Of a stretch of 38,120 nucleotides of DNA, positions 23,259 to 33,593 are shown piece by piece. The position numbers and the translations under genes were made by a program. Positions within the stretch are counted from its first letter, which is position 1; each line of letters begins with the position of its first letter. Below the pieces are notes generated by a model. It saw only the letters and a program-made list of their open reading frames with translations, had not been told where the DNA came from and ran no database searches. The stretch is from Corallincola holothuriorum (lineage in GTDB: Bacteria; Pseudomonadota; Gammaproteobacteria; Enterobacterales; Neiellaceae): NCBI RefSeq assembly GCF_003336225.1, contig NZ_QPID01000017.1, forward strand, positions 1 through 38,120, read 5' to 3'.

Positions 23259-23897
23259 ATGGCTATCGGATTAGTCGGTCGTAAAGTCGGCATGACACGC
23301 ATCTTCACTGAAGATGGCTTGTCCATTCCGGTTACCGTTATCGAAGTTGAAGCCAACCGCGTTACTCAGGTTAAGAGCCTGGATAATGACGGCTACCGTG
23401 CACTTCAGGTAACCACCGGCACTAAGAAAGCAAACCGCGTCACCAAACCAGAAGCGGGCCATTTCGCTAAAGCAGGCACAGAAGCCGGCCGTGGCACTTG
23501 GGAATTCCGTCTGGCAGATGGTGAAGGCGTAGATATTGAAGTTGGTTCAGAACTGAATGTTGATCTGTTCAGCGATGTAACCAAAGTAGACGTAACTGGC
23601 ACATCCAAAGGTAAGGGCTTCCAAGGCGTTGTAAAACGCTGGAACTTCCGTACTCAGGATATGACCCATGGTAACTCTTTGAGTCACCGCGCACCCGGTT
23701 CTATCGGTCAAAACCAGACCCCAGGCCGCGTGTTTAAGGGTAAGAAAATGTCTGGTCACATGGGCGACGAACGCACAACTGTGCAGTCTCTCGAAGTGGT
23801 ACGTGTTGACGCTGAGCGTAAACTGTTGCTGATTAAAGGCGCAGTCCCTGGAGCTACCGGCGGCGACGTTATCGTTAAACCAGCCGTTAAAGCCTAA
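23259..23897 (+). CDS. rplC: 50S ribosomal protein L3
   Basis: L3 is an early assembly protein whose extension reaches towards the peptidyl-transferase centre. It has 212 aa (E. coli 209). The start [16 protein letters not shown] and the loop [18 protein letters not shown], which includes the glutamine methylated by PrmB in E. coli, are present. It is the second gene of the S10 operon, 18 nt before rplD. Confidence 0.98.
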   Translation: MAIGLVGRKVGMTRIFTEDGLSIPVTVIEVEANRVTQVKSLDNDGYRALQVTTGTKKANRVTKPEAGHFAKAGTEAGRGTWEFRLADGEGVDIEVGSELNVDLFSDVTKVDVTGTSKGKGFQGVVKRWNFRTQDMTHGNSLSHRAPGSIGQNQTPGRVFKGKKMSGHMGDERTTVQSLEVVRVDAERKLLLIKGAVPGATGGDVIVKPAVKA

Positions 23898-23915
23898 CGT
23901 CTTAGGAGATTGGTG

Positions 23916-24521
23916 ATGGAATTGGTATTGAAAGATGCGCAAAGCGCTCTTGAAGTAAATCCGACTATCTTCGGGCGTGAGTTCAACGAAGCGTTGGTAC
24001 ACCAGGTAGTGGTAGCTTACGCAGCCGGTGCGCGTCAGGGCTCTCGTGCTCAGAAGACTCGCAGCGAAGTAGCTGGCGGCGGTAAGAAACCTTGGAAACA
24101 GAAAGGCACGGGCCGCGCACGCGCGGGTACAATCCGTAGTCCTCTGTGGCGCTCTGGTGGCGTGACCTTCGCGGCAAAGCCGCAGGACCACAGCCAAAAG
24201 GTAAACAAGAAGATGTACCGCGGTGCAGTTCAGAGCATTTTGTCTGAGCTAGTTCGTCAGGAACGTCTGATTGTGGTTGAGAGTTTCGCAGTTGAAGCTC
24301 CTAAAACCAAAGAGCTTTCAGCAAAACTGAAAGAACTGGATCTGAACGACGTGCTGATCGTGACGGAAGAAGTTGATGAAAACTTGTTCTTGGCCGCTCG
24401 CAACCTGTACAAAGTTGACGTTCGTGATACCACTGGTATCGATCCGGTAAGCCTGATCGCTTTCGATAAAGTGCTAATGACTGCTGCTGCAGTTAAGCAA
24501 CTCGAGGAGAAACTGGCATGA
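23916..24521 (+). CDS. rplD: 50S ribosomal protein L4
   Basis: L4 lines the peptide exit tunnel with L22 and is the autogenous repressor of the S10 operon, acting on transcription and translation. At 201 aa it equals E. coli L4. The ATG at 23916 ([14 protein letters not shown]) matches the family start and has TTAGGAG upstream, so the in-frame TTG at 23910 is rejected. The tunnel loop [15 protein letters not shown] is present. The last codons overlap rplW in an ATGA. Confidence 0.98.
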   Translation: MELVLKDAQSALEVNPTIFGREFNEALVHQVVVAYAAGARQGSRAQKTRSEVAGGGKKPWKQKGTGRARAGTIRSPLWRSGGVTFAAKPQDHSQKVNKKMYRGAVQSILSELVRQERLIVVESFAVEAPKTKELSAKLKELDLNDVLIVTEEVDENLFLAARNLYKVDVRDTTGIDPVSLIAFDKVLMTAAAVKQLEEKLA

Positions 24522-24820
24522 TCCGCGAAGAACGTCTGCTGAAAGTTATTCTGGCGCCTCACGTTTCTGAAAAAGCGACTATCTCAGCTGAAATGGAAAA
24601 CACTATTGTGTTTCGTGTTTCAACTGATGCGCAGAAAGCAGAAATCAAGGCAGCTGTTGAGAAGCTGTTCGAAGTTGAAGTCGACGGCGTTCGTACTGTG
24701 AACGTCAAGGGCAAAACCAAACGCCACGGTGCTCGTATCGGCAAGCGTAACGATTGGAAAAAAGCCTACGTTACGCTGAAAGAAGGTAGCGAGATCGACT
24801 TTGTTGGCGGCGGTGAATAA
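24518..24820 (+). CDS. rplW: 50S ribosomal protein L23
   Basis: L23 sits at the tunnel exit and docks trigger factor and SRP. It has 100 aa. Family features include the start [19 protein letters not shown] and the loop [20 protein letters not shown]. The start codon overlaps the rplD stop by 4 nt, with GAGGAGA just upstream, so translation is coupled. Confidence 0.98.
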   Translation: MIREERLLKVILAPHVSEKATISAEMENTIVFRVSTDAQKAEIKAAVEKLFEVEVDGVRTVNVKGKTKRHGARIGKRNDWKKAYVTLKEGSEIDFVGGGE

Positions 24821-24837
24821 GTAAGAGGAGTACACCA

Positions 24838-25662
24838 ATGGCTATTGTTAAGTGCAAGCCTACCTCTGCCGGTCGTCGCCACGTTGTTAAAGTGGTAAAC
24901 GGTGACCTGTATAAAGGTAAGCCTTACGCTCCGCTGCTGGATAAGAAAAGTAAGTCTGGCGGTCGTAACAACGCCGGTCGTATCACTACCCGTCACATCG
25001 GTGGTGGACACAAGCAGCACTATCGTTTGATCGACTTCAAACGCACTAAAGATGGCATTCCTGCCACTGTTGAGCGTTTGGAATACGATCCGAACCGTAG
25101 CGCAAACATTGCGTTGGTTCTTTACGCAGATGGCGAACGTCGTTACATCCTGGCGCCTAAGGGCATCAAGGCTGGCGACAAAGTACAATCTGGTGAAGAC
25201 GCGGCAATCAAGGCAGGTAACACTCTGCCAATGCGTAACATCCCGGTAGGTAGCACAGTACACAACGTCGAACTGAAGCCTGGTAAAGGTGGTCAGATCG
25301 CACGTTCAGCTGGTGCTTACGTGCAAATCGTTGCTCGCGATAGCGGCTACGTTACCCTGCGCTTGCGTAGTGGTGAGATGCGTAAAGTACTGTCTGACTG
25401 TCGCGCAACTATCGGTGAAGTAGGTAATGCTGAGCACATGTTGCGTCAGCTCGGTAAAGCTGGTGCCTCTCGTTGGCGCGGTGTCCGTCCTACTGTTCGT
25501 GGTGTTGCGATGAACCCAGTAGATCACCCGCATGGTGGTGGTGAAGGTCGTACCTCAGGTGGCCGTCATCCAGTATCTCCATGGGGTATGCCTACTAAGG
25601 GTGCCAAGACGCGTAAGAACAAGCGTACAGATAAGTACATTGTACGCCGTCGTACTAAGTAA
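24838..25662 (+). CDS. rplB: 50S ribosomal protein L2
   Basis: L2 is needed for subunit association and peptidyl-transferase activity. It has 274 aa (E. coli 273). The start [19 protein letters not shown], the central [20 protein letters not shown] and the C-terminal [20 protein letters not shown], with the critical histidine, are present. AAGAGGAG precedes the start. It is the fifth gene of the S10 operon, 17 nt after rplW. Confidence 0.98.
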   Translation: MAIVKCKPTSAGRRHVVKVVNGDLYKGKPYAPLLDKKSKSGGRNNAGRITTRHIGGGHKQHYRLIDFKRTKDGIPATVERLEYDPNRSANIALVLYADGERRYILAPKGIKAGDKVQSGEDAAIKAGNTLPMRNIPVGSTVHNVELKPGKGGQIARSAGAYVQIVARDSGYVTLRLRSGEMRKVLSDCRATIGEVGNAEHMLRQLGKAGASRWRGVRPTVRGVAMNPVDHPHGGGEGRTSGGRHPVSPWGMPTKGAKTRKNKRTDKYIVRRRTK

Positions 25663-25959
<297 letters not shown>

Positions 25960-25969
25960 GGGGTAAAAG

Positions 25970-26302
25970 ATGGAAGTTTTAGCTAAACACCGGTTTGCCC
26001 GTACTTCGGCTCAAAAAGCGCGTCTGGTTGCTGACCAGATCCGCGGTAAGTCAGTTGCCAATGCTTTGGAACTTCTGGCCTATAGCCCGAAGAAAGCGGC
26101 AACACTGGTCAAGAAAGTACTGGAATCTGCGATTGCTAACGCAGAGCATAATGAAGGTGCTGATATTGACGAGCTGAAGGTCGCTAAGGTCTTCGTAGAT
26201 GAGGGGCCGATCATGAAGCGCATTAAACCACGCGCTAAAGGTCGTGCTGACCGCATCCTTAAGCGCACCAGCCACATCACTGTGGTCGTAGCGGAACGCT
26301 AA
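25970..26302 (+). CDS. rplV: 50S ribosomal protein L22
   Basis: L22 contacts all 23S domains and its beta hairpin lines the exit tunnel opposite L4. At 110 aa it equals E. coli L22. The start [20 protein letters not shown] and the C-terminal hairpin region [19 protein letters not shown] are present without the deletions known from macrolide-resistant mutants. It is separated from rpsC by 15 nt. Confidence 0.98.
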   Translation: MEVLAKHRFARTSAQKARLVADQIRGKSVANALELLAYSPKKAATLVKKVLESAIANAEHNEGADIDELKVAKVFVDEGPIMKRIKPRAKGRADRILKRTSHITVVVAER

Positions 26303-26317
26303 GTAGGAGAACGGACA

Positions 26318-27004
26318 ATGGGTCAGAAAGTACATCCGAACGGTATCCGCTTAGGTATCGTTAAGCCGTGGAACTCTACTTGGTATGCAGATACCAAGGA
26401 TTACGCAGACAACCTGCATGGAGACCACCAAGTACGTGAATTCCTTACTAAGGAACTCAAAAGTGCTTCGGTTTCTCGCATCGTTATCGAGCGTCCGGCA
26501 AAAAGCATCCGCGTGACTATCCACACCGCCCGTCCAGGCGTTGTGATTGGTAAGAAAGGCGAAGATGTAGAAAAACTGCGTAAGCACGTAGCCAAATTGG
26601 CTGGCGTACCGGCGCAAATCAACATTTCAGAAGTACGTAAGCCTGAACTCGACGCAAAATTGGTTGCGGACAGCATCTCTAGCCAGTTGGAGCGTCGTGT
26701 GATGTTCCGCCGTGCGATGAAGCGTGCCGTTCAAAACGCAATGCGTTTGGGTGCGAAGGGCATCAAGGTGGAAGTAAGCGGTCGTCTCGGCGGTGCAGAA
26801 ATTGCACGTACCGAATGGTACCGTGAAGGTCGTGTACCTCTTCACACTCTGCGTGCTGATATCGATTACGCAACGTCTGAAGCAGCTACTACTTATGGCA
26901 TCATTGGTGTCAAAGTGTGGGTCTTCAAAGGCGAGGTTCTTGGTGGTTTCAACCCAGTTGAAGAAGCACCAGCACCTAAGCGTAAAGGTAAGGGCAGCAA
27001 GTAG
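26318..27004 (+). CDS. rpsC: 30S ribosomal protein S3
   Basis: S3 forms part of the mRNA entry channel and helicase centre with S4 and S5. It has 228 aa (E. coli 233). The start [18 protein letters not shown] and a KH-type RNA-binding segment with [17 protein letters not shown] (about 73-89) are present, followed by the C-terminal domain and a lysine-rich tail. TAGGAGA precedes the ATG. rplP follows after 11 nt. Confidence 0.98.
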   Translation: MGQKVHPNGIRLGIVKPWNSTWYADTKDYADNLHGDHQVREFLTKELKSASVSRIVIERPAKSIRVTIHTARPGVVIGKKGEDVEKLRKHVAKLAGVPAQINISEVRKPELDAKLVADSISSQLERRVMFRRAMKRAVQNAMRLGAKGIKVEVSGRLGGAEIARTEWYREGRVPLHTLRADIDYATSEAATTYGIIGVKVWVFKGEVLGGFNPVEEAPAPKRKGKGSK

Positions 27005-27015
27005 GAGATCCGACC

Positions 27016-27429
27016 ATGTTGCAACCAAAACGTACTAAATTCCGCAAGCAGATGACAGGCCGCAACCGTGGTCTGGCGCTGAACGGTAACAAGGTAAGCT
27101 TCGGCAGCTTTGGTCTCAAAGCCGTTGGTCGTGGTCGTTTGACTGCGCGCCAGATTGAAGCCGCGCGTCGTGCGATGACTCGTCACATTAAGCGTCAAGG
27201 TAAAATCTGGATCCGGGTTTTCCCAGACAAGCCGATTACCGGTAAGCCGCTTGAAGTTCGTATGGGTAAAGGTAAAGGTAACGTTGAATACTGGGTTGCC
27301 CAGATTCAGCCTGGTAAAGTCCTGTACGAAATGGATGGCATTCCAGAAAATCTGGCACGTGAAGCATTTGCACTTGCAGCTGCGAAACTGCCGATTCAAA
27401 CCACCTTTGCAATTCGGACGGTAATGTAA
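27016..27429 (+). CDS. rplP: 50S ribosomal protein L16
   Basis: L16 helps build the A-site tRNA pocket and is a late 50S assembly protein. It has 137 aa. The start [19 protein letters not shown] and the [18 protein letters not shown] region, which contains the arginine hydroxylated by RoxA (YcfD) in E. coli, are present. Its stop shares one base with the rpmC start (TAATG), so translation is coupled. Confidence 0.98.
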   Translation: MLQPKRTKFRKQMTGRNRGLALNGNKVSFGSFGLKAVGRGRLTARQIEAARRAMTRHIKRQGKIWIRVFPDKPITGKPLEVRMGKGKGNVEYWVAQIQPGKVLYEMDGIPENLAREAFALAAAKLPIQTTFAIRTVM

Positions 27430-27620
27430 TGAACGCCAGCGAACTACGTGAAAAGAGCGTTGAAGAGCTGAACGCTGAAATGCTGAACCTCCTCCGTGAG
27501 CAGTTTAATCTGCGCATGCAGAAGAGCACCGGTCAGCTGTCTCAGACTCACCTGCTCAAAAATGTGCGTCGCGATATCGCGCGCGTAAAAACTGTGTTGA
27601 AACAGAAGGCAGGTGCGTAA
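27429..27620 (+). CDS. rpmC: 50S ribosomal protein L29
   Basis: L29 is a small helical protein at the tunnel exit next to L23. At 63 aa it equals E. coli L29. The pattern [26 protein letters not shown], given here only by its start and end residues 5-30, is typical, followed by [15 protein letters not shown]. It overlaps rplP by one base and abuts rpsQ with no gap. Confidence 0.97.
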   Translation: MNASELREKSVEELNAEMLNLLREQFNLRMQKSTGQLSQTHLLKNVRRDIARVKTVLKQKAGA

Positions 27621-27872
27621 ATGAGCGAATCAGTAATTCGTACACTGCAGGGTACTGTGGTTGGTGACAAGATGGACAAGTCCATCACTGTTGCTATCGA
27701 GCGTAAGGTAAAGCACCCGATCTACGGGAAGTATATCAAGCGTACCACTAAGCTGCATGTACACGACGAAGACAACCAGTGTAAAACCGGTGACAAAGTT
27801 TCAATCAAAGAATGTCGTCCACTGTCTAAGACTAAGTCTTGGGTATTGGTTGATATCTTGGTTAAAGCCTAA
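27621..27872 (+). CDS. rpsQ: 30S ribosomal protein S17
   Basis: S17 is a primary 16S-binding OB-fold protein of the 30S body. It has 83 aa (E. coli 84). The motif [19 protein letters not shown] and the C-terminal [16 protein letters not shown] are typical. It directly follows the rpmC stop codon. It is the last gene of the S10 operon here, since an intrinsic terminator follows 21 nt after its stop. Confidence 0.98.
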   Translation: MSESVIRTLQGTVVGDKMDKSITVAIERKVKHPIYGKYIKRTTKLHVHDEDNQCKTGDKVSIKECRPLSKTKSWVLVDILVKA

Positions 27873-27893
27873 ATCGACACACTGTTGACGATA

Positions 27894-27928
27894 AATAAGG
27901 GCTCCAAAAAGGAGCCCTTATTTTTTTC
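27894..27928 (+). terminator. Intrinsic terminator between the S10 and spc operons
   Basis: A 12-bp perfect stem (AATAAGGGCTCC 27894-27905, GGAGCCCTTATT 27911-27922) with an A5 loop is followed by further T. It is one of the strongest terminators in the window and should separate S10 transcription from the spc genes. Confidence 0.9.
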
Positions 27929-27930
27929 TA

Positions 27931-27957
27931 TTCAAGGCCGCTTACCGGTGGTATACT
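27931..27957 (+). promoter_or_regulatory. Promoter of the spc operon
   Basis: TATACT (27952-27957) is a good -10 and is followed by GCTGCGCC. The -35 is poor: the best candidate, TTCAAG 27931-27936, gives only a 15-bp spacer. Its position between rpsQ and rplN matches the E. coli spc promoter, and a promoter is needed after the terminator. Confidence 0.65.
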
Positions 27958-28034
27958 GCTGCGCCTTTTCGAAGGTAAGGCAGCCCAATTACGGTGAGTA
28001 ATTGGCTATTTGAAGTAAATAGCGGAGCACTGAA

Positions 28035-28403
28035 ATGATCCAGATGCAGACTATGCTAGATGTCGCTGATAACAGCGGCGCTCGTAGCGTACAGTGTATT
28101 AAGGTCCTCGGTGGTTCGCACCGCCGCTACGCGAATATCGGCGACATCATTAAAGTTACTGTTAAGGAAGCAATTCCGCGCGGTAAGGTTAAAAAAGGTG
28201 ATGTCCTGAACGCGGTGGTTGTGCGCACCAGGAAGGGCGTGCGTCGTCAGGATGGTTCTCTGATCCGTTTTGACAACAACGCCGCTGTGTTGCTAAACAC
28301 GCAACACGCGCCCATCGGTACTCGTATTTTTGGCCCTGTGACACGTGAACTTCGTACGGAGAAGTTTATGAAAATCGTGTCTCTGGCTCCAGAAGTACTG
28401 TAA
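28035..28403 (+). CDS. rplN: 50S ribosomal protein L14
   Basis: L14 takes part in intersubunit bridges and is the docking site of the silencing factor RsfS. It has 122 aa (E. coli 123). The start [17 protein letters not shown] and the signature [20 protein letters not shown] are present. It is the first gene of the spc operon, about 70 nt after the predicted transcription start. Confidence 0.98.
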   Translation: MIQMQTMLDVADNSGARSVQCIKVLGGSHRRYANIGDIIKVTVKEAIPRGKVKKGDVLNAVVVRTRKGVRRQDGSLIRFDNNAAVLLNTQHAPIGTRIFGPVTRELRTEKFMKIVSLAPEVL

Positions 28404-28414
28404 GGAGAACTTAG

Positions 28415-28729
28415 ATGGCAGCAAAAATCCGTAAAAATGACGAAGTGATCGTTCTGGCCGGTAAAGACAAAGGTAAGCGTGGCAAAGTCACTAGCGTACT
28501 AGCGTCTGGCAAAGTGATTGTAGAAGGCGTCAACTTGATCAAGAAGCACCAGAAGCCTAACCCGCAACTGCAGGTTCAGGGTGGTATTGTTGAGAAGGAA
28601 GCCGCAATTGACGTTTCTAACGTCGGTATCTACAACGCAGCGACTGGTAAGGCCGATCGTGTAGGTTTCAAGGTTGAAGACGGTAAGAAAGTACGTGTCT
28701 TCAAATCTTCTAACGAAGTAATAGCTTAA
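28415..28729 (+). CDS. rplX: 50S ribosomal protein L24
   Basis: L24 is an assembly initiator at the 5' end of 23S rRNA and lies near the tunnel exit. At 104 aa it equals E. coli L24. The KOW motif ([20 protein letters not shown]) is at about residues 10-29, and [14 protein letters not shown] follows. AAGGAGA precedes the ATG. Confidence 0.98.
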   Translation: MAAKIRKNDEVIVLAGKDKGKRGKVTSVLASGKVIVEGVNLIKKHQKPNPQLQVQGGIVEKEAAIDVSNVGIYNAATGKADRVGFKVEDGKKVRVFKSSNEVIA

Positions 28730-28742
28730 TCTGGAGTGTACG

Positions 28743-29282
28743 ATGGCGAAACTGCATGATTTCTATAAAGAGTCGGTAGTGCCTGAACTGATGAAAGAGT
28801 TCAGTTACAGCAGCATCATGCAAGTCCCTCGGATTGAGAAGATCACCCTTAACATGGGTGTCGGCGAGGCATTGGCTGACAAGAAACTTCTGGAAAACGC
28901 GCAGGCAGATATGCAGGCGATCGCTGGACAGAAGCCAATTGTTACCAAAGCGCGCAAGTCAGTAGCGGGTTTCAAAATCCGTGAAGGCTATCCGATTGGC
29001 TGCAAGGTAACCCTACGTGGCGAACGTATGTGGGAGTTCTTTGAACGCCTAGTATGTATTGCTATGCCCCGTATTCGTGATTTCCGTGGTGTAAGCCCGA
29101 AATCATTCGACGGACGTGGCAACTACAGCATGGGTGTTCGCGAGCAAATAATCTTCCCTGAAGTCGATTTCGACAAGGTAGACAAAGTACGCGGTATGGA
29201 TATTACCATTACCACTACTTCTGGTACCGATGAGGAAGCACGTGCTCTGCTGGCTGCCTTTAACTTCCCGTTCCGCAAGTAA
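28743..29282 (+). CDS. rplE: 50S ribosomal protein L5
   Basis: L5 binds 5S rRNA with L18 and L25 and contacts the P-site tRNA. At 179 aa it equals E. coli L5. The start [20 protein letters not shown], the [21 protein letters not shown] signature and [15 protein letters not shown] are present. In E. coli the S8 repressor binds the mRNA around this start codon; the local DNA is very similar to E. coli as I recall it, so the site may be retained (inference). Confidence 0.98.
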   Translation: MAKLHDFYKESVVPELMKEFSYSSIMQVPRIEKITLNMGVGEALADKKLLENAQADMQAIAGQKPIVTKARKSVAGFKIREGYPIGCKVTLRGERMWEFFERLVCIAMPRIRDFRGVSPKSFDGRGNYSMGVREQIIFPEVDFDKVDKVRGMDITITTTSGTDEEARALLAAFNFPFRK

Positions 29283-29293
29283 GGTGTAGGGTT

Positions 29294-29599
29294 ATGGCAA
29301 AATCTTCGATGAAAGCGCGTGAAGCAAAACGCGCCAAGTTGGTTGCCCAGTACGCTGAAAAGCGTCAGGCACTGAAAGCGATTATCGCTAGCCCAGATAG
29401 CTCTGATGAAGAGCGCTGGGATGCAAGCCTTAAGCTGCAAAGTCTTCCGCGTGATTCCAGCGCATCACGTCAACGTAACCGTTGTCGTGTGACTGGTCGC
29501 CCTCACGGTTTTCTACGCAAGTTCGGCATGAGCCGTATCAAATTGCGTGAAGCTGCGATGCGTGGTGAAGTTCCAGGCCTTCGTAAGGCCAGCTGGTAA
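29294..29599 (+). CDS. rpsN: 30S ribosomal protein S14 (zinc-free form)
   Basis: S14 is a 30S head protein beside S3 and S10. The 101-aa length and the absence of CxxC pairs mark it as the long, zinc-free form, as in E. coli. The C-terminal [19 protein letters not shown] signature is intact. It lies 11 nt after rplE and 18 nt before rpsH. Confidence 0.98.
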   Translation: MAKSSMKAREAKRAKLVAQYAEKRQALKAIIASPDSSDEERWDASLKLQSLPRDSSASRQRNRCRVTGRPHGFLRKFGMSRIKLREAAMRGEVPGLRKASW

Positions 29600-29617
29600 G
29601 CACAGGAGAAAGCAGAT

Positions 29618-30010
29618 ATGAGCATGCAAGATCCGATTGCAGATATGTTCACTCGTATCCGTAACGGCCAGTCTGCCAACAAGATTTCGGTGACTATGCC
29701 TTCATCTAAGCTGAAGACTGCTATCGCAGCAGTTCTTAAGCAAGAAGGTTACATCGCTGATTTCAGTGTGTCAGAGGGTCCGAAAGCGGAACTCGAGATC
29801 GCCCTACGTTATTTCGAGGGCAAACCGGTCGTAGAGACCATTCAACGTGTAAGTCGTCCAGGTCTTCGTATCTATAAGAAGAAAGACGAGTTGCCGAAGA
29901 TCCTTGACGGCCTTGGTGTCGCCATTGTCTCTACTTCTCAAGGCCTGATGTCAGACCGTGCTGCTCGCAAAGCGGGTATGGGCGGCGAGATCATTGGCTA
30001 CGTGGCGTAA
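29618..30010 (+). CDS. rpsH: 30S ribosomal protein S8
   Basis: S8 binds the central domain of 16S rRNA and is the translational repressor of the spc operon. At 130 aa it equals E. coli S8. The start [18 protein letters not shown] and the C-terminal RNA-binding [19 protein letters not shown] are present. AGGAGA precedes the ATG. rplF follows after 13 nt. Confidence 0.98.
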   Translation: MSMQDPIADMFTRIRNGQSANKISVTMPSSKLKTAIAAVLKQEGYIADFSVSEGPKAELEIALRYFEGKPVVETIQRVSRPGLRIYKKKDELPKILDGLGVAIVSTSQGLMSDRAARKAGMGGEIIGYVA

Positions 30011-30023
30011 CAGGAGGTAGGAA

Positions 30024-30557
30024 ATGTCTCGAGTAGCAAAAGCACCCGTTACCATTCCTGCCGGCGTAGAAGTTACGCTGAAGGGCCAGGATCTGACGGT
30101 TAAAGGTAGCAAAGGCACTTTGAATTGCACTTTCAATGACGCAGTTGTAGCGAAGCAGGACGACAACGTTCTGACTTTTGCACCTGTTGAAGGAGCTGCT
30201 GGTGCCAATGCGCAAGCCGGTACCGCACGTGCACTTGCCAACAACATGGTCGTTGGTGTGAGCGAAGGGTTTACCCGTAAATTACAACTGGTTGGTGTGG
30301 GTTATCGTGCCCAAGCCAAAGGTAAGGTTCTGAACCTTAGCCTTGGTTTCTCTCACCCAGTTGAATACGCTCTGCCAGAAGGCGTTACTGCCGAGTGTCC
30401 AAGTCAGACCGAAGTGGTTCTGACAGGTGCTGACAAGCAGTTAGTCGGCCAGGTGGCTGCAAATATTCGCGCATACCGTAAACCAGAGCCTTATAAAGGC
30501 AAAGGTGTTCGTTATGCTGACGAAAACGTGCGCCGTAAAGAGGCTAAGAAGAAGTAA
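30024..30557 (+). CDS. rplF: 50S ribosomal protein L6
   Basis: L6 lies near the sarcin-ricin loop and the factor-binding site. At 177 aa it equals E. coli L6. It has two repeated domains; the second carries [20 protein letters not shown], and the C-terminal [20 protein letters not shown] signature is present. The AGGAGG Shine-Dalgarno is perfect. rplR follows after 9 nt. Confidence 0.98.
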   Translation: MSRVAKAPVTIPAGVEVTLKGQDLTVKGSKGTLNCTFNDAVVAKQDDNVLTFAPVEGAAGANAQAGTARALANNMVVGVSEGFTRKLQLVGVGYRAQAKGKVLNLSLGFSHPVEYALPEGVTAECPSQTEVVLTGADKQLVGQVAANIRAYRKPEPYKGKGVRYADENVRRKEAKKK

Positions 30558-30566
30558 GGTAAGACG

Positions 30567-30920
30567 ATGGATAAGAAAGCATCTCGACTGCGTCGCGCGA
30601 CTCGCGCACGCAAGAAAATCCAGGAGCTGGGTGCCGCACGTTTGGTGGTTCACCGTACTCCTCGTCATATCTACGCTCAGGTTATCGCACCTACTGGTAG
30701 TGAAGTGCTGGCAGCAGCATCCACTGCAGAGAAGGCGGTACGTGAGGAGCTGAAAGGCACCGGTAACGTAGAAGCTGCCAAGGCAATTGGTAAGCTGGTT
30801 GCTGAGCGTGCGGTAGAGAAAGGTATCGAAGTAGTTGCCTTTGACCGTAGTGGCTTCAAGTATCACGGCCGTATCGCAGCGCTAGCGGAAGCAGCGCGCG
30901 AAGCGGGCCTTAAGTTCTAG
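30567..30920 (+). CDS. rplR: 50S ribosomal protein L18
   Basis: L18 binds 5S rRNA and brings it to the 50S subunit with L5. At 117 aa it equals E. coli L18. An arginine-rich N-terminus ([17 protein letters not shown]) and the C-terminal [21 protein letters not shown] block are typical. rpsE follows after 9 nt. Confidence 0.98.
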   Translation: MDKKASRLRRATRARKKIQELGAARLVVHRTPRHIYAQVIAPTGSEVLAAASTAEKAVREELKGTGNVEAAKAIGKLVAERAVEKGIEVVAFDRSGFKYHGRIAALAEAAREAGLKF

Positions 30921-30929
30921 GAGTAGATC

Positions 30930-31430
30930 ATGGCGAAAGTAGAACAACAGCAAAGTGATCTGAATGAAAAGCTGATTGCCGTTAACCGCGTATCAAAAGT
31001 GGTTAAAGGTGGTCGCATCTTCAGTTTCACAGCATTGACTGTCGTAGGCGACGGCAATGGTCGCGTCGGTTTCGGTTATGGTAAAGCACGTGAAGTGCCA
31101 GCAGCTATCCAGAAAGCTATGGAAAAAGCGCGCCGTAACATGAACACTGTTCAGCTTAATGGCAACACCCTGTACCACCCTGTTAAGGGCCGTCACACAG
31201 GTTCGCGTGTTTACATGCAGCCTGCGTCAGAAGGTACAGGTATCATCGCCGGTGGTGCGATGCGTGCCGTTCTAGAAGTGGCTGGCGTACAAAACGTTCT
31301 TGCAAAGGCATATGGTTCAACTAACCCAATCAACGTGGTTCGCGCTACGATTGACGGTTTGGTTGGTATCAAGTCGCCAGAGCAAGTTGCCGCTAAACGC
31401 GGTCTGACCGTCGAACAAATTCTGGGGTAA
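30930..31430 (+). CDS. rpsE: 30S ribosomal protein S5
   Basis: S5 sits at the mRNA entry site and influences accuracy and spectinomycin response. It has 166 aa (E. coli 167). The double-stranded RNA-binding domain begins at about residue 11 ([17 protein letters not shown]), with [20 protein letters not shown] following. TAGGAGTAG precedes the ATG. rpmD follows after 6 nt. Confidence 0.98.
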   Translation: MAKVEQQQSDLNEKLIAVNRVSKVVKGGRIFSFTALTVVGDGNGRVGFGYGKAREVPAAIQKAMEKARRNMNTVQLNGNTLYHPVKGRHTGSRVYMQPASEGTGIIAGGAMRAVLEVAGVQNVLAKAYGSTNPINVVRATIDGLVGIKSPEQVAAKRGLTVEQILG

Positions 31431-31436
31431 GACACC

Positions 31437-31619
31437 ATGGCAAAGAAAACTGTCAAAGTGACCCAGACCCGCAGCGCTATCGGTCGTTTGCCGAAGCACA
31501 GAGAGACCCTTAAAGGTCTTGGTCTGCGTCGAATTGGTCACACTGTAGAACTGGAAGACACGCCATCAGTACGCGGCATGATCAACCAGCTGTATTACAT
31601 GGTTAAGGTGGAGGGGTAA
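31437..31619 (+). CDS. rpmD: 50S ribosomal protein L30
   Basis: L30 is a small non-essential-type protein of the 50S subunit, found in most but not all bacteria. The 60-aa protein (E. coli 59) has the family pattern [19 protein letters not shown] and [20 protein letters not shown]. It lies 6 nt after rpsE and 4 nt before rplO, so its translation is probably coupled to both. Confidence 0.97.
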   Translation: MAKKTVKVTQTRSAIGRLPKHRETLKGLGLRRIGHTVELEDTPSVRGMINQLYYMVKVEG

Positions 31620-31623
31620 TCTG

Positions 31624-32058
31624 ATGCGTCTTAATACTCTATCACCTGCCGCTGGTGCAAAGACTCCTGCCAAGCGTGTTGGCCGTGGTATCGGTTCCGG
31701 TCTGGGTAAGACTGGTGGCCGTGGTCACAAAGGTCAAAAATCACGTTCAGGCGGCGGCGTTCGCGTAGGTTTTGAAGGCGGTCAGATGCCTTTGAAACAG
31801 CGTTTGCCTAAGTTCGGCTTTACTTCACGTAAGTCTTTAGTGACTGACGAAGTACGTCTGAATGAGATTGCCAAAGTAGAAGGCGACGTAGTGTCTCTGG
31901 AAACTTTGAAAGCAGCTGGTCTGGTGAGAAAAAACATCAAACACGTGAAAGTCGTACTGTCTGGCGAAATCAGCCGTGCAGTTAACGTACAAGGTCTGCG
32001 GGTAACCAAAGGCGCACGTGCTGCAATTGAAGCCGCTGGCGGCTCAATCGCAGAATAA
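31624..32058 (+). CDS. rplO: 50S ribosomal protein L15
   Basis: L15 is a late assembly protein of the 50S subunit. At 144 aa it equals E. coli L15. The Gly/Arg/Lys-rich N-terminal extension ([20 protein letters not shown]) and the [17 protein letters not shown] segment are typical. GGAGGGG overlaps the end of rpmD and precedes the ATG. secY follows after 20 nt. Confidence 0.98.
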   Translation: MRLNTLSPAAGAKTPAKRVGRGIGSGLGKTGGRGHKGQKSRSGGGVRVGFEGGQMPLKQRLPKFGFTSRKSLVTDEVRLNEIAKVEGDVVSLETLKAAGLVRKNIKHVKVVLSGEISRAVNVQGLRVTKGARAAIEAAGGSIAE

Positions 32059-32078
32059 TTCGAAGTAGGAAAGTACTT

Positions 32079-33401
32079 ATGGCAAAGCCAGGGTTGGATA
32101 CCAAGAGTCAAGGCGGCGGACTGAGCGAATTAAAGCAACGTCTTCTGTTTGTGATTGGCGCAATTATTGTGTTCAGGGCAGGTTCTTTTGTGCCTATTCC
32201 TGGCATTGACGCCGCAGTACTGGCTGATCTGTTCGAACAGCAAAAAGGTACCATCGTGGAGATGTTTAACATGTTCTCCGGTGGCGCCTTGGAGCGTGCC
32301 TCGATCTTAGCGCTTGGTATCATGCCGTATATTTCGGCGTCGATTATCATGCAGCTGCTGACAGTTGTTAGTCCACGACTCGCTGAATTGAAAAAAGAAG
32401 GCGAATCAGGACGTAAGAAGATTAGCCAATACACCCGTTATGGGACACTTGTATTAGCAACTTTTCAAGCGTTTGGGATTGCAACCGGTTTGCCGAATTT
32501 GATGCCTGGCCTGGTGATTACACCGGGCTTTGGTTTCACTTTCACAGCGGTAGTCAGTTTAGTAACAGGCACCATGTTCCTCATGTGGTTGGGTGAACAG
32601 GTCACCGAACGTGGTATTGGTAACGGTATTTCAATCCTGATTTTTGCAGGTATTGTTGCCGGCCTACCTACCGCAATCGGCCAGACAGCAGAGCAGGCTC
32701 GCCAAGGCGAGATCCAGCCTCTGTTACTGTTGTTGATTGCTGCGGTTATCTGCGCAGTCACCTACTTTGTAGTATTTGTTGAACGTGGCCAACGCCGCAT
32801 AGTGGTTAACTATGCTAAGCGCCAGCAAGGACGTAGAGTCTTTGCCGCGCAAAGCACCCACTTGCCGCTTAAGTTGAACATGGCCGGGGTTATCCCACCG
32901 ATCTTTGCTTCTAGCATCATCCTATTTCCAGGCACGCTGGCTCAGTGGTTTGGACAGAATGAATCCTTAGGATTCCTGCAGGATGTATCGCTGGCATTGT
33001 CACCGGGGCAGCCACTCTATGTAATGTTGTATGCAGCAGCGATTATCTTCTTCTGTTTCTTCTATACCGCGTTGGTGTTTAACCCGCGCGAGACAGCTGA
33101 AAACCTGAAGAAGTCCGGTGCTTTCATTCCAGGTATTCGCCCGGGTGAACAGACATCACGTTACATCGATAAGGTTATGACTCGCTTAACACTGGCAGGC
33201 GCGCTGTATATCACGTTCGTTTGTTTGGTTCCTGAGTTCATGATGATTGCGTGGAGCGTACAGTTCTACTTCGGTGGTACATCATTATTGATTATCGTCG
33301 TGGTTATCATGGATTTCATGGCACAGGTTCAAACTCATTTGATGTCTCATCAATATGACTCGATCCTGAAGAAAGCCAACCTTAAAGGCTATAGCCGTTA
33401 A
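32079..33401 (+). CDS. secY: Preprotein translocase subunit SecY
   Basis: SecY is the ten-helix channel of the Sec translocon in the inner membrane. It has 440 aa (E. coli 443). The start [20 protein letters not shown], the first membrane helix from about 22, the plug and second-helix region ([20 protein letters not shown]), and the cytoplasmic loop with [20 protein letters not shown] are all present. It is the penultimate spc gene. Its partner secE is in this window at 5072, but in a separate operon. Confidence 0.98.
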   Translation: MAKPGLDTKSQGGGLSELKQRLLFVIGAIIVFRAGSFVPIPGIDAAVLADLFEQQKGTIVEMFNMFSGGALERASILALGIMPYISASIIMQLLTVVSPRLAELKKEGESGRKKISQYTRYGTLVLATFQAFGIATGLPNLMPGLVITPGFGFTFTAVVSLVTGTMFLMWLGEQVTERGIGNGISILIFAGIVAGLPTAIGQTAEQARQGEIQPLLLLLIAAVICAVTYFVVFVERGQRRIVVNYAKRQQGRRVFAAQSTHLPLKLNMAGVIPPIFASSIILFPGTLAQWFGQNESLGFLQDVSLALSPGQPLYVMLYAAAIIFFCFFYTALVFNPRETAENLKKSGAFIPGIRPGEQTSRYIDKVMTRLTLAGALYITFVCLVPEFMMIAWSVQFYFGGTSLLIIVVVIMDFMAQVQTHLMSHQYDSILKKANLKGYSR

Positions 33402-33421
33402 GTTGGCGTACGGAGTGAAAA

Positions 33422-33535
33422 ATGAAAGTTCGCGCATCCGTTAAGACCATGTGTCGTAACTGCAAAGTGATCAAACGCAATGGCGTAGTTCGCGTAATTT
33501 GCAGTGAGCCGAAGCATAAGCAACGGCAAGGTTAG
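33422..33535 (+). CDS. rpmJ: 50S ribosomal protein L36 (zinc-binding form)
   Basis: L36 is the smallest bacterial ribosomal protein, placed in the 50S subunit near L6 and 5S rRNA. The frame encodes 37 aa starting [19 protein letters not shown]. The zinc ligands Cys11, Cys14, Cys27 and His32 mark the C+ form. GGAGTG precedes the ATG, 20 nt after secY. The zinc-free paralogue, if any, lies elsewhere. It is the last gene of the spc operon. Confidence 0.96.
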   Translation: MKVRASVKTMCRNCKVIKRNGVVRVICSEPKHKQRQG

Positions 33536-33546
33536 TAGTATCTGGT

Positions 33547-33573
33547 GATGGTGTGGCCAAATGGCCCGCCATC
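33547..33573 (+). other. Nested hairpin between rpmJ and the alpha-operon regulatory site
   Basis: GATGG 33547-33551 pairs with CCATC 33569-33573, and GGCC 33555-33558 with GGCC 33563-33566 inside it. An AAATGGCC word repeats at 33559 and 33583, so the inner stem could also pair with the following leader. No strong T run is present. Confidence 0.5.
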
Positions 33574-33593
33574 TTAGTTTGCAAATGGCCGAA

